Below are positions 20,801 to 28,591 of a DNA stretch of 64,000 nt, in pieces (the stretch's first letter is position 1; each line of letters begins with the position of its first letter). The notes beneath the pieces are model-generated. The model made no database searches and had not been told where the DNA came from. It saw only the letters and a program-made list of their open reading frames with translations. The stretch is from positions 1-64,000 of the forward strand of contig NZ_JAPJDO010000001.1 of NCBI RefSeq assembly GCF_026242045.1, read 5' to 3'. Origin of the DNA: Mycobacterium pinniadriaticum (GTDB lineage: Bacteria; Actinomycetota; Actinomycetes; Mycobacteriales; Mycobacteriaceae). Both the position numbers and the translations under genes were made by a program.

Positions 20801-21819
20801 CCGTCGGAGTTGACGACAGCTAGGTCCCAGCCGGGCAGCGGCCGGCCGATGCTGACAGAGCTACGTCCGTCCAGTCGGGCGGCGCTGGATACCACCGTCG
20901 CCTCGGTCGGTCCGTAGGTGTTCCACACCTCGCGGCCCTCCACAGCCAGCCTCTCGGCCAGCTCCGGCGGGCACGCCTCGCCGCCGAAGATCAACAGCCG
21001 CACCGCTTCCAGCGCCTCGGCGGGCCACAGGGACGCCAGTGTCGGCACCGTGGACACCACGGTGATGTCCCGCGATACCAACCACGGGCCCAGGTCCATC
21101 CCGCTGCGCACCAGCGCGCGCGGTGCCGGCACCAGGCAGGCACCGTACCGCCAGGCCAGCCACATCTCCTCGCAGGACGCGTCGAACGCCACCGACAGGC
21201 CGGCCAGGACCCGATCTCCCGGGCCGATCGGATTCTGCTGCAGGAACATTCGGGCTTCGGCATCGACGAACGCCGCGGCGTTGCGGTGGGTCACCGCCAC
21301 GCCCTTGGGTGTGCCCGTCGATCCGGACGTGAAGATGATCCACGCGTCGTCTCGGCCCAGCGGCGCGGTGGCCCGCCAGCCCCGCGACGAACCCGGGCCG
21401 CGGCTCAGGCCGGCCTCGGTGATGACGGCGACGACACCGGCTTCGCCGAAGACCAACTCGGCCCGCTCGTCGGGATCGTCGGCGTCGACCGGGACGTAGG
21501 CCGCGCCGGCGGCCAGCGTCGACAGGATCGCGACATACAGCGCATAGCTGCCCGACGGCATCCGGATGCCGATCCGGTCGCCGCGGCCGATACCGCGTGC
21601 GGCCAGCCATTCGACGCTCTCTTCGATGTCGCCGATCAACTCGGCGTAGGTGAGCTGGACCGTTCCGTCGTCGATCGCCGCGGCCTCCGGGAAGCTGTTG
21701 GCGGTGGCGTAGAGGATGTCGATGAGGGTGCGCGTCGGCGGCGCGTGCTCCGACAGCAGGTACTGCGGGGGAATTTCCGGCATCGCCACGACGTGGATCC
21801 TAGGCCGCGTTGTCGACAT
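17884..21819 (-). CDS. poly-lysine-synthetase-like membrane NRPS (A-PCP-six TM-tandem acyltransferase-like domains)
   Basis: A 1311-residue protein with the layout of Streptomyces epsilon-poly-L-lysine synthetase (about 1319 residues). The adenylation domain (about 30-500) has A3 at 161-180 (FTSGSTGTPKG), FDAS at 212 with the Asp that holds an alpha-amino group, NTYGPTEA, YRSGDL and TRTSGKVDR. A carrier domain has the pantetheinyl serine at 543 (GGGSLS). Six membrane helices then alternate with hexapeptide-like, acyltransferase-like soluble domains. The N-terminal segment RTLIDILYATA and YVPVDADDPDERA closely recall the Streptomyces enzyme. Substrate cannot be read securely. An alternative start is ATG 21783 (MPEIPPQYLL). 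Confidence 0.88.
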   Translation of the reverse strand: MSTTRPRIHVVAMPEIPPQYLLSEHAPPTRTLIDILYATANSFPEAAAIDDGTVQLTYAELIGDIEESVEWLAARGIGRGDRIGIRMPSGSYALYVAILSTLAAGAAYVPVDADDPDERAELVFGEAGVVAVITEAGLSRGPGSSRGWRATAPLGRDDAWIIFTSGSTGTPKGVAVTHRNAAAFVDAEARMFLQQNPIGPGDRVLAGLSVAFDASCEEMWLAWRYGACLVPAPRALVRSGMDLGPWLVSRDITVVSTVPTLASLWPAEALEAVRLLIFGGEACPPELAERLAVEGREVWNTYGPTEATVVSSAARLDGRSSVSIGRPLPGWDLAVVNSDGAPVGVGEIGELVIGGVGLARYLDPEKDAEKYAPMPSLAWDRAYRSGDLVRLEEDGLYFQGRADDQVKVGGRRIELGEVDSALVHLPGVSGGAAAVRRTASGTPMLVGYIASADPKFDLTAARARLAETLPAALVPRLVLLDELPTRTSGKVDRDALPWPPPGYQDIEPDLGGTMGWLAGLWRDVLGAVVDGPEADFFALGGGSLSAAQLVAALRGRFPQLTVAQLYDHPRLGSLAEFLDELAPPVAVTPRDVKPTPLSTQAAQVLLSVPLATLTGLQWVTWLALLNNVAAAVHPLPWLVTVDWWLVAVAFVLFITPIGRMGIAVLGARMLLSGLEPGTYRRGGSQHLRVWLAERLADASGAENLAGAPWLVYYARALGNKVGKGVDLHSAPPVTGMLRLGHRVSIEPEVDLTGHWIDGDLFHVGGITVGNDSTIGARTTLFPGAVVGKDADVAPGSGVVGKVKNGQYWKGSPAVKSGKARHPWPEHRPPPAAHWVAVYGLTSVLLGAVPLVSLGLGLAVLVWPARNSPTLLSAIGAAAPWIPVAALVSMGFYAALTVLTVRALSIGLREGYHPVRSRVGWQLWATERLMDAARNYLFPLYASLLTPLWLRLLGAKVGRNTEISTALLTPKFTVVEDGAFLADDTMVASYELGGGWIHVAKATVGKRAFLGNSGITQPGRRVPDDGLVAVLSAAPYKAKAGSSWLGSPPIRLRRHADQADAALTYSPPMRLKVMRAAVETCRLIPVMVTFAIGVAVLGALQALAWKLGYGWAALCGGVVLLTAGAVAGGIAVAAKWLVVGRIRVGEQPLWSSFVWRNEVSDTFVETVAGPWFARAASGTPVMNLWLRGLGARIGRGVWCETYWLPEADLVTLQRASTVNRGCVVQTHLFHDRIMRMDTVVLGEGATLGPHCVALPAAKLGAGATVGPASLVMRGDEVPPSTRWQGNPIAPWVFSRKKSRDEDGTREPKGSAA

Positions 21820-21896
21820 CGGGGCGACGGACGCGGCCGCCCGTCCCCCGATCCTCCGCCCTGGTTTGCTGGTGGGCGCGCTGACCTGTCAGACTG

Positions 21897-22000
21897 CTCC
21901 GGAGAGGGGAGTATTCCTTCGTCGCGGTGTCGTCACCACGGCGGCCAATGTCGGCCGTCCGGTACCGCGGACCGCTTCGGCGGTGGAAGAGACCTCGGAC
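21897..22000 (+). promoter_or_regulatory. yybP-ykoY (manganese) riboswitch upstream of terC
   Basis: The leader holds the conserved core of this riboswitch class: GGGGAGTA (21906-21913), GTCGTCA (21929-21935), and the closing-strand AGAGACCT (about 21988-21994). GAGG (21903 region) can pair with CCTC (21993 region) as P1, and a GC-rich hairpin (ACCGC-TTCG-GCGGT) lies between. It ends about 24 nt before a TerC-type gene, the classical target. It should sense Mn2+ and turn on the exporter. Confidence 0.75.
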
Positions 22001-22024
22001 GTTTCGTGGCGCCCGGAGGTCGGT

Positions 22025-22999
22025 ATGAATGTGTCCCCGCTCGAGTGGTTGATCACCATCGGGGTGACGGCGGCGGTGCTGCTGTTCGACATCGTCTTCA
22101 TCGCCCGCCGCCCGCACGAACCCACGATGCGCGAGTGCGGCATCTATCTGTCCTTCTACGTCGGCCTGGCGGTCGCGTTCGGCCTCTGGGTGTGGAGCTT
22201 CCACGGTGCCCAGTTCGGACTGGAGTTCTACGCCGGCTGGCTCACCGAATACAGCCTGTCGGTGGACAACTTGTTCATCTTCATCATCATCATGGCCAGC
22301 TTCAACGTGCCGAAGATCTACCAGCAACAGGCTTTGCTGGTCGGCATCGTGTTGGCGCTGATCTTCCGCGGTGTCTTCATCGCGCTGGGTGCCGTTGCCA
22401 TCCAGCAGTTTTCGTGGATTTTCTACATCTTCGGCGCATTCTTGGTCTACACCGCCATCAGGCTGGCCCGCGACACCGAGCATGATGACGATGCCGAGAA
22501 CTTCGTGGTGCGGGTGGCCAGGAAGCACTTCCGGACCACCGACAACTGGGACGGTCTCAAGCTGTATCTCAACGACGGCGGCAGGCGGCTGATGACCCCG
22601 ATGTTTCTGGTCATCGTCGCGCTGGGCACCACCGACCTGCTGTTCGCGCTGGACTCCATCCCGGCGATCTACGGTCTGACCAGCGAGCCCTACCTGGTGT
22701 TCACGGCCAACCTGTTCGCACTGATGGGGCTGCGGCAGCTGTATTTTCTGCTCGGTGACCTGCTCAACCGGTTGGTCTACCTGTCGCAGGGCCTGGCCTT
22801 CATCCTGTTCTTCATCGGCGTCAAGCTGGTGCTGCACGCGCTGCACGAGAACGAGCTGCCCTTCATCAACGGCGGTCAGGGCGTCCACGTCCCGGAGATT
22901 CCGACCCTGTTGAGTCTGGCCGTGATCGTGTTGACGCTGTTCCTGACATTGGTCGCCAGCCTGATCAAGACCCAGGTCGTCGACAAGCGCCGAGCGTGA
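22025..22999 (+). CDS. TerC-family integral membrane protein, probable Mn2+ exporter
   Basis: A 324-residue polytopic protein with about nine helices and the TerC signatures: EYSLSVDNLFIF early (acidic metal-site residues in a helix) and LFALDSIPAIYGLT in the second half. Bacterial TerC/Alx-type proteins export Mn2+ or protect against metal overload, sometimes loading exported metalloenzymes. The ATG at 22025 has GGAGG 6 nt upstream, so the longer reading back to 21716 is rejected. The upstream manganese riboswitch independently supports a Mn role. Confidence 0.93.
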   Translation: MNVSPLEWLITIGVTAAVLLFDIVFIARRPHEPTMRECGIYLSFYVGLAVAFGLWVWSFHGAQFGLEFYAGWLTEYSLSVDNLFIFIIIMASFNVPKIYQQQALLVGIVLALIFRGVFIALGAVAIQQFSWIFYIFGAFLVYTAIRLARDTEHDDDAENFVVRVARKHFRTTDNWDGLKLYLNDGGRRLMTPMFLVIVALGTTDLLFALDSIPAIYGLTSEPYLVFTANLFALMGLRQLYFLLGDLLNRLVYLSQGLAFILFFIGVKLVLHALHENELPFINGGQGVHVPEIPTLLSLAVIVLTLFLTLVASLIKTQVVDKRRA

Positions 23000-23083
23000 T
23001 GCCGGACCGATCGCGGATCTCGGCCCGCTGACAGAACGCGCATCTACCCTGGAGCGGGGTGCTCGACAGAGGAGATGGTTTCC

Positions 23084-23455
23084 ATGATCGAAGTGCTGTC
23101 CGACATGCCTGCGGGCGTGACCGGTATCGAGGTGTCGGGTCGAGTCAGTGGCGAAGATCTGAAGGCATTCAAACCCACGATGGACGACCTGTTGAAGGCC
23201 GGGGAGGACATCAGAATCGTCGAGGTTATCGACTCCGACTACGAAGGCTTCGGCCCGGGCGGTCTGGTCGAAGATCTCAAACTCGGTCTGGGCACCCTGT
23301 TCACCCGGCACTCCGCCTTCAGACGGGTGGCGGTGGTCAGCGACAAGGAGTGGGTCGTCCACACCATGCATTTGGTGGGATGGCTGGTGCCCGGCGAGGT
23401 CGAAGTGTTCGGTCTCGACGATCTCGAACGCGCCAAGCAGTGGGCGGCCGGCTAG
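23084..23455 (+). CDS. SpoIIAA-like/STAS (SEC14-type) family protein
   Basis: A 123-residue soluble protein with the alpha/beta pattern of SpoIIAA-like/STAS folds (GIEVSGRVSGEDL..., RRVAVVSDKEWV). Such proteins, often annotated as STAS/SEC14 domain proteins, bind small hydrophobic or nucleotide ligands; the biological role is unclear. I start it at ATG 23084 (MIEVLSD) because the AGGAG at 23070-23074 is directly adjacent to the earlier ATG 23075 but well spaced for 23084. A TACCCT -10-like hexamer is at 23045. It stands alone between terC and the GntR gene. Confidence 0.82.
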   Translation: MIEVLSDMPAGVTGIEVSGRVSGEDLKAFKPTMDDLLKAGEDIRIVEVIDSDYEGFGPGGLVEDLKLGLGTLFTRHSAFRRVAVVSDKEWVVHTMHLVGWLVPGEVEVFGLDDLERAKQWAAG

Positions 23456-23563
23456 TCGCGAGTCGCCCGTCGAGTCGACGATGCCGCCGAGGTACGAGGC
23501 GGAGGAGAAGCGGGACAATCACGCCGTAGCACCGCCGAAACAAACGGCGCCTACCGTGACCGG

Positions 23564-24286
23564 ATGTTGCGACGACGTTCGGCGTTGGTCGACAAACTGG
23601 TGGTCGACAAACCGGGCAGTCCACAGCAGGCCATCCTCGACGAACTGCGCCGGGTGATCCTCGACGGCGCCGCTCCGCCCGGCACGCCGATCCCCTTGGC
23701 AGAGGTTGCGGACCTGTTCGGGGTCAGTCAGATCCCGGTGCGTGAGTCACTCAAGACCCTGATCGGGGAGGGGCTGGTCGCACACCGGTCCAACTCGGGA
23801 TATGCCGTCGCCGCACTCACCGTCCAAGAGCTGCGCGAAATGTACATCGTGCGTGAGACTTTGGAGGCGGCCTCGTTGGCCTCCGCGGTCGCCAATGCGA
23901 CCGAGGCCGACCGCGCGGCCATCGTGGCGGCGAACGACGCTCTGCAACAAGCGATCGACAATGACGATCCACTCACCTATCACCGGCAGAGCAGGCACTT
24001 CCACCTTGCGCTGACCCGGCCGTCACGGATGTTTCGCCTGCTGCACATGCTCGAATCGGCGTGGAACATGACCGAACCCGTGCAATCGATGGTGCATGTC
24101 GCGCCAACGGACCGGGCGGCGCTGCACGTCGATCATCGCCAGATGGTCGACGCGTTCCTCGCCGACGATGTCGAGCAACTGCTCACGGTCGCCGAACTGC
24201 ATGCCCAGCGGCTGAATTCGGTCATCGCCACCTTGCCCACCGACACCGGACTGCTGCTAGCGGGGGATATATCTTCGGCGCAATAG
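23564..24286 (+). CDS. GntR-family (FCD subfamily) transcriptional regulator
   Basis: A 240-residue regulator: N-terminal winged helix (residues 15-80, with IPLAEVADLFGVSQIPVRESL) and a C-terminal FCD-type helical ligand domain with metal-binding His residues (HRQSRHFHLAL, LHVDHRQM). FCD regulators usually sense carboxylic acids. It lies 53 bp before the NCS1 permease and points the same way, so it probably controls allantoin/hydantoin uptake and use. A TACCGT -10-like hexamer 7 nt before the ATG suggests a leaderless transcript; an inverted repeat CGCCG-N7-CGGCG (23533-23549) just upstream could be its operator. Confidence 0.88.
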   Translation: MLRRRSALVDKLVVDKPGSPQQAILDELRRVILDGAAPPGTPIPLAEVADLFGVSQIPVRESLKTLIGEGLVAHRSNSGYAVAALTVQELREMYIVRETLEAASLASAVANATEADRAAIVAANDALQQAIDNDDPLTYHRQSRHFHLALTRPSRMFRLLHMLESAWNMTEPVQSMVHVAPTDRAALHVDHRQMVDAFLADDVEQLLTVAELHAQRLNSVIATLPTDTGLLLAGDISSAQ

Positions 24287-24339
24287 CCGAGTAGTCAGGC
24301 GGAAATACCGGCGAAACGCGCCGTCGATAGCGTCCGGCC

Positions 24340-25890
24340 ATGACCGACATCGACACAACCCAGAGTGCCAAAGTACTGCCGCCGGGCGCCGTTGTCGGCG
24401 CGGGCGACGTCGTCGAAGCGGCCGGTCACCCGGTTGGTGCTGGATTGATCAAACCGGGTTACGACCCGCGCCTGACCAACGAGGATCTGGCCCCGCTGCG
24501 CGATCAGCACTGGACTTCGTACAACATTTTCGCGTTCTGGATGTCCGACGTGCACAGCGTCGGCGGTTATGTCACGGCGGGCAGCCTGTTCGCGCTCGGC
24601 CTCGCGAGCTGGCAGGTTCTGGTCGCGCTGCTGATCGGCATCGTGATCGTCAACATCTTCTGCAACCTGGTCGCCAAGCCCAGCCAGACCACCGGCGTGC
24701 CGTATCCGGTGATCTGCCGCAGTGTCTTCGGCGTCCTGGGTGCGAACATTCCCGCCATCATCCGCGGTCTGATCGCGGTGGCCTGGTACGGCATCCAGAC
24801 CTATCTCGCCTCGGCGGCGCTGGATGTCGTTCTGCTCAAACTATTTCCGGGGCTGGCACCGTACGCCGACGTCAATCAACACGGATTCGCAGGGCTGCCG
24901 TTCCTCGGCTGGGGCAGCTTCCTTCTGTTGTGGGTTCTGCAGGCCTGCGTCTTCTGGCGCGGCATGGAGTCGATCCGCAGGTTCATCGATTTCTGCGGTC
25001 CCGCGGTCTATGTGGTGATGTTCCTGCTCTGCGGTTACCTCATCTACAAAGCAGGTTGGGGAGCAATCGATCTCAACCTCGGTGAGGTGACCTACACGGG
25101 GTTCGATTCGGTTCCGGTCATGCTCGGCGCGATCGCGCTGGTGGTCTCCTACTTCTCCGGCCCGATGCTCAACTTCGGCGACTTCGCCCGCTACGGCAAG
25201 TCATTCGACGCGGTGAAGCGGGGGAACTTCCTCGGCCTGCCGGTCAACTTCCTGGTGTTCTCGATCCTGGTGGTCGTCACGGCGTCGCTGACGGTGCCGG
25301 TGTTCGGTGAGTTGATCACCGATCCGGTTGCGACGGTGGCGAGGATCGACTCGACATTCGCTATTGTGCTGGGCGCGTTGACGTTCACCATCGCCACGAT
25401 CGGCATCAACATCGTCGCGAACTTCATCTCCCCGGCATTCGACTTCTCCAACGTGAGCCCGCAGCGGATCAGCTGGCGGGCGGGCGGCATGATCGCCGCG
25501 GTCGGTTCGGTGCTGATCACACCGTGGAACCTGTACAACAACCCGGAGGTCATCCACTACACGCTGGAGGTCCTCGGGGCGTTCATCGGCCCGCTGTTCG
25601 GTGTGCTCATCGGCCACTACTACCTCATCCACAAGCAGAAGGTGATCATCGACGACCTGTTCACCCTGGCCGAGGACGGAACCTACTGGTACAAGAAGGG
25701 GTACAACCCGGCTGCGGTCATCGCCACGGCGATCTCGGCACTGGTCGCAGTCATTCCCGTGCTGGCCGGCGGGGTGCCGGGCATGTACACCGCCGCGCAA
25801 TACAGCTGGTTCATCGGGTGCGGGCTGGGGCTGGCGATCTACTACGGGCTCGCGACCCGCACCAAGCTGGCCGTCGCGCCGCTTCCGTGA
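24340..25890 (+). CDS. NCS1-family permease (allantoin/hydantoin/nucleobase:cation symporter)
   Basis: A 516-residue membrane protein with 12 predicted helices and NCS1 features: N-terminal LTNEDLAPL, WTSYNIFAFWMSD in helix 1, and NFGDFARYG between helices 6 and 7. NCS1 proteins import allantoin, hydantoins, uracil or cytosine with Na+ or H+. The coupled racemase and nearby allantoinase and allantoicase favour allantoin as substrate. Its TGA overlaps the next gene's ATG by 1 nt. Confidence 0.92.
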   Translation: MTDIDTTQSAKVLPPGAVVGAGDVVEAAGHPVGAGLIKPGYDPRLTNEDLAPLRDQHWTSYNIFAFWMSDVHSVGGYVTAGSLFALGLASWQVLVALLIGIVIVNIFCNLVAKPSQTTGVPYPVICRSVFGVLGANIPAIIRGLIAVAWYGIQTYLASAALDVVLLKLFPGLAPYADVNQHGFAGLPFLGWGSFLLLWVLQACVFWRGMESIRRFIDFCGPAVYVVMFLLCGYLIYKAGWGAIDLNLGEVTYTGFDSVPVMLGAIALVVSYFSGPMLNFGDFARYGKSFDAVKRGNFLGLPVNFLVFSILVVVTASLTVPVFGELITDPVATVARIDSTFAIVLGALTFTIATIGINIVANFISPAFDFSNVSPQRISWRAGGMIAAVGSVLITPWNLYNNPEVIHYTLEVLGAFIGPLFGVLIGHYYLIHKQKVIIDDLFTLAEDGTYWYKKGYNPAAVIATAISALVAVIPVLAGGVPGMYTAAQYSWFIGCGLGLAIYYGLATRTKLAVAPLP

Positions 25891-26615
25891 TGCGGATCTG
25901 GGTGATCAATCCCAACACCACCCGGGCGATGACCGACATGATCGCGCACTGCGGCCGGGCGGTCGCGGGGCCGGAGGTGATAATCACCGGCATCACCTCC
26001 GAGATCGGGCCGGAGTCGATCGAGAGCCACTACGACGAGGCTCTGTCGGTGCCGGGAGTGTTGCAAGCGGTCGAACGCGGGGAGCGAACAGGCGTCGACG
26101 GCTACGTGATCGCTTGTTTCGGAGATCCGGGCGTGGACGCCGCTCGCGAGGTCGCGACCGGGCCGGTCATCGGCATCGCCGAGGCCGCCATGCAGGCCGC
26201 CAGCCACCTGGGCACCGGCTTCAGCATCGTCACCACACTCGCGCGCACCATCGGGCAGTCGGCTCACCTCGCGGAGCGCTATGGGATGCAACGGTTCTGC
26301 CGTGGCATTCACGCCTGCGAAATCCCGGTACTGGAGCTGGATACCGACCCGAACGCCCGAAAGGTCATCGCCGAGGCCTGCCGCGAGGCGATCGAGGTCG
26401 ACAGGTCCGACGCCGTGGTGCTGGGCTGCGCGGGAATGGCCGATATGTGCCGTGACCTCTCGGCCGAGCTGGGTGTGCCCGTGGTGGACGGGGTGAGCGC
26501 CGCGACACTGGCAGTGCAGTCTCTGGTGACGATGGGTTTGCGTACGTCGAAGCGGGGAGAGTACGCCCCGCCGCCGGTGAAGCGTTACTCGCCGGGAGCG
26601 CCGCCGGCGGGGTGA
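25890..26615 (+). CDS. Asp/Glu/hydantoin racemase-family protein (allantoin/hydantoin racemase)
   Basis: A 241-residue protein of the HyuE/HpxA type with both catalytic cysteines: IACFGDPG (about residue 73) and LGCAGMAD (about residue 178). The pair acts as acid and base to invert the C5 of hydantoins or allantoin, converting the isomer that allantoinase cannot use. It begins on the last base of the permease stop, so the two are translated together. Its last 31 bp overlap the 3' end of the convergent puuE-like gene. Confidence 0.88.
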   Translation: MRIWVINPNTTRAMTDMIAHCGRAVAGPEVIITGITSEIGPESIESHYDEALSVPGVLQAVERGERTGVDGYVIACFGDPGVDAAREVATGPVIGIAEAAMQAASHLGTGFSIVTTLARTIGQSAHLAERYGMQRFCRGIHACEIPVLELDTDPNARKVIAEACREAIEVDRSDAVVLGCAGMADMCRDLSAELGVPVVDGVSAATLAVQSLVTMGLRTSKRGEYAPPPVKRYSPGAPPAG

Positions 26616-27502
26616 ACCACGCGCCAGTGTTCGGCGATCTCGACGCGACGGGCGATCCACACCCCGTCGTGGGACTGGACGTGGTCGCAGAACCGCTCGA
26701 GCGCCGCCGTGCGGGCCGGGCGGCCGGCCAGTCGACAGTGCAGGCCGATCGAGAGCATCTTCGGCGCGCCCGCGCGGCCCTCCGCGTAGAGCACGTCGAA
26801 CGCGTCACGCAGGTGGGCGAAAAACTCGTCGCCATTGGAAAACCCGGCAGGCGACGCGAACCGCATGTCGTTGGTATCGAGGGTGTAGGGCACGACGAGA
26901 TGGTTCTGATCGTGCACGCGCACCCAGTAGGGCAGGTCGTCGGCGTAGGAGTCGGAATCGTAGACGAAGCCGCCGTGCTCGACGACCAGCTCGCGGGTGT
27001 GCGGTGAGTCGCGGCCGGTGTACCAGCCCAGCGGCGCGACGCCGGTGAGTTCGGTCAGGATCTGCACCGCCTCAGCCATGTGGGCGCGCTCGGTGTCCCG
27101 GTCGACCAATTGATAGGACTTCCATCGCAGTCCGTGGCAGGCGATTTCATGGCCGAGCTCACCGAATGCGGCCGCCGCCTCAGGGTTTCGTTGCATGGCC
27201 AGTGCGACCGCGAAGATGGTCAGCGGAATGCCGCGCCGCTCGAACACCCGAAGTACCCGCCACAGCCCGGCACGTGAGCCGTACTCGTAGAGTGATTCCA
27301 TGCTCTTGTGCCGGTCCGGGAAGGGCTCGGCGGGGGTTATCTCCGATAGAAACGTCTCCGAGGCCGCGTCACCGTCGAGAACGGAATTTTCCGCTCCCTC
27401 TTCATAATTGAGCACGAACTGCACCGCGATGGCGGCGTCGCCGGGCCATTTCGGGTGCGGGGGCGTGCGGCCGTAGCCGATCATGTCTCTCGGATAGCTC
27501 AT
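26585..27502 (-). CDS. puuE: PuuE-type allantoinase (polysaccharide-deacetylase fold)
   Basis: A 305-residue cofactor-independent allantoinase of the PuuE family, which hydrolyses allantoin to allantoate. It shows the family N-terminus (YPRDMIGYGRTPPHPKWPG), EIACHGLRW, GWYTGRDSPHTR and SIGLHCRLAGRPAR. It lacks the metal motif of true deacetylases, as expected. It follows the allantoicase gene by 6 bp on the same strand, so allantoate passes to the next enzyme from the same transcript. Its 3' end overlaps the racemase gene by 31 bp. Confidence 0.93.
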   Translation of the reverse strand: MSYPRDMIGYGRTPPHPKWPGDAAIAVQFVLNYEEGAENSVLDGDAASETFLSEITPAEPFPDRHKSMESLYEYGSRAGLWRVLRVFERRGIPLTIFAVALAMQRNPEAAAAFGELGHEIACHGLRWKSYQLVDRDTERAHMAEAVQILTELTGVAPLGWYTGRDSPHTRELVVEHGGFVYDSDSYADDLPYWVRVHDQNHLVVPYTLDTNDMRFASPAGFSNGDEFFAHLRDAFDVLYAEGRAGAPKMLSIGLHCRLAGRPARTAALERFCDHVQSHDGVWIARRVEIAEHWRVVHPAGGAPGE

Positions 27503-27508
27503 GTCGGG

Positions 27509-28546
27509 TCAGGCGCTTGCCGCCCACCTCTCCTTGACGCGGGACAACCCCTCGTCGGTCAGCCGGCCGAACAGCCGCAGCCGCGCCATACCACCGTCGG
27601 GATAGATGTCCAGGCGAGCGTCGGTGACCGGCTGATCGGCGGCCAGCAAGAACCGATGCCTGGTGTCGGGTTGCAGCGCAGTGGTTCCCAACAGCTCGAA
27701 CCACTCGCCGTCGTCCTCGCGCCCCATCAGCCGGGCGGCGCCGGGAGAGTTGCCGACGAAATACGACGTGTCCAGCTCTGCTGCGGTCAACACGCCCTGG
27801 CTGGCCAGCCGGATCTGAACCCAGTCGTTGCCGGCGTCGCGGCGGCGCGAAGTCTCCCAGCCCTCGCCCATCGTGCGGGCTGTGCCGGGCAGCAGCAGAT
27901 TGTTGGGGGAGGAGTAGAACATGTTCGAACACGCCGTCACCCGGGCACCGTTTTCCAGGGCGGCGAGATCCAGTGGCATCCCATCGGCCAGCCGCGGATC
28001 GAGCAGGCCTTCGCCGTGCACCCGAAACCGGGCCACGCCGCCGTCGGGATAAATCGACAGTCGGACGTGGGTCCAGCGGCGGGAAGAGTTGACCTTGAAC
28101 GGATTCCGCGTGTCGCCGTTGACGCTGACGCGTTCGACAATGGTGGTCCAATCGGTCTGCTGCACCAGGTCCTCGACGTTCGGATAGCCCTCGACGCAGG
28201 CCGCCTCGACCGAGATCTGTGGCGGGTAGTTACCGGTGAACCATGCGGTGTCGACCACCACGCCGCCCACGATGGCCGGCACCGCCAGTCGCACGATGGC
28301 GGTGTCGCAATCGTCGGGCCCGGCGCTGCGGCGCCGCCGGGTCTCCCAGCCGTCGTAGATCTGCCCCTTGTGCCCGAACGTGGCCGGACGGAACTCCGCC
28401 GGTTGCGGTTGGATCAGGTTCTCCCGCTCGGCGAACAGGTCGTCATTGGCCCACAACACCGCGCCGCCGGCCGGCCGGGCCGCCAGATCGGGGAGCGAGA
28501 GGAAGTGGGGATGCGCCCGTGTTGAGTCCTGCGCGCCGCCGATCAC
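27509..28546 (-). CDS. alc: allantoicase
   Basis: A 345-residue protein made of two allantoicase repeats, each with the motif GWETrRRR (about 67 and 230) and IYPDGG.ARxRxxG (about 165 and 317). It hydrolyses allantoate to ureidoglycolate and urea. It is the first gene of a two-gene leftward operon with puuE. No ureidoglycolate lyase or urease gene is in the window, so the products must be handled elsewhere. Confidence 0.94.
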   Translation of the reverse strand: MIGGAQDSTRAHPHFLSLPDLAARPAGGAVLWANDDLFAERENLIQPQPAEFRPATFGHKGQIYDGWETRRRRSAGPDDCDTAIVRLAVPAIVGGVVVDTAWFTGNYPPQISVEAACVEGYPNVEDLVQQTDWTTIVERVSVNGDTRNPFKVNSSRRWTHVRLSIYPDGGVARFRVHGEGLLDPRLADGMPLDLAALENGARVTACSNMFYSSPNNLLLPGTARTMGEGWETSRRRDAGNDWVQIRLASQGVLTAAELDTSYFVGNSPGAARLMGREDDGEWFELLGTTALQPDTRHRFLLAADQPVTDARLDIYPDGGMARLRLFGRLTDEGLSRVKERWAASA

Positions 28547-28591
28547 CTCACGAGCCTATGTGACCACCCAGGATTCGGCTCGGATAGGCGA

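Noticed and set aside
21800..23518. Leftward 572-codon frame opposite terC
   Set aside because: Shadow of terC; the rightward TerC protein and its riboswitch are clear.
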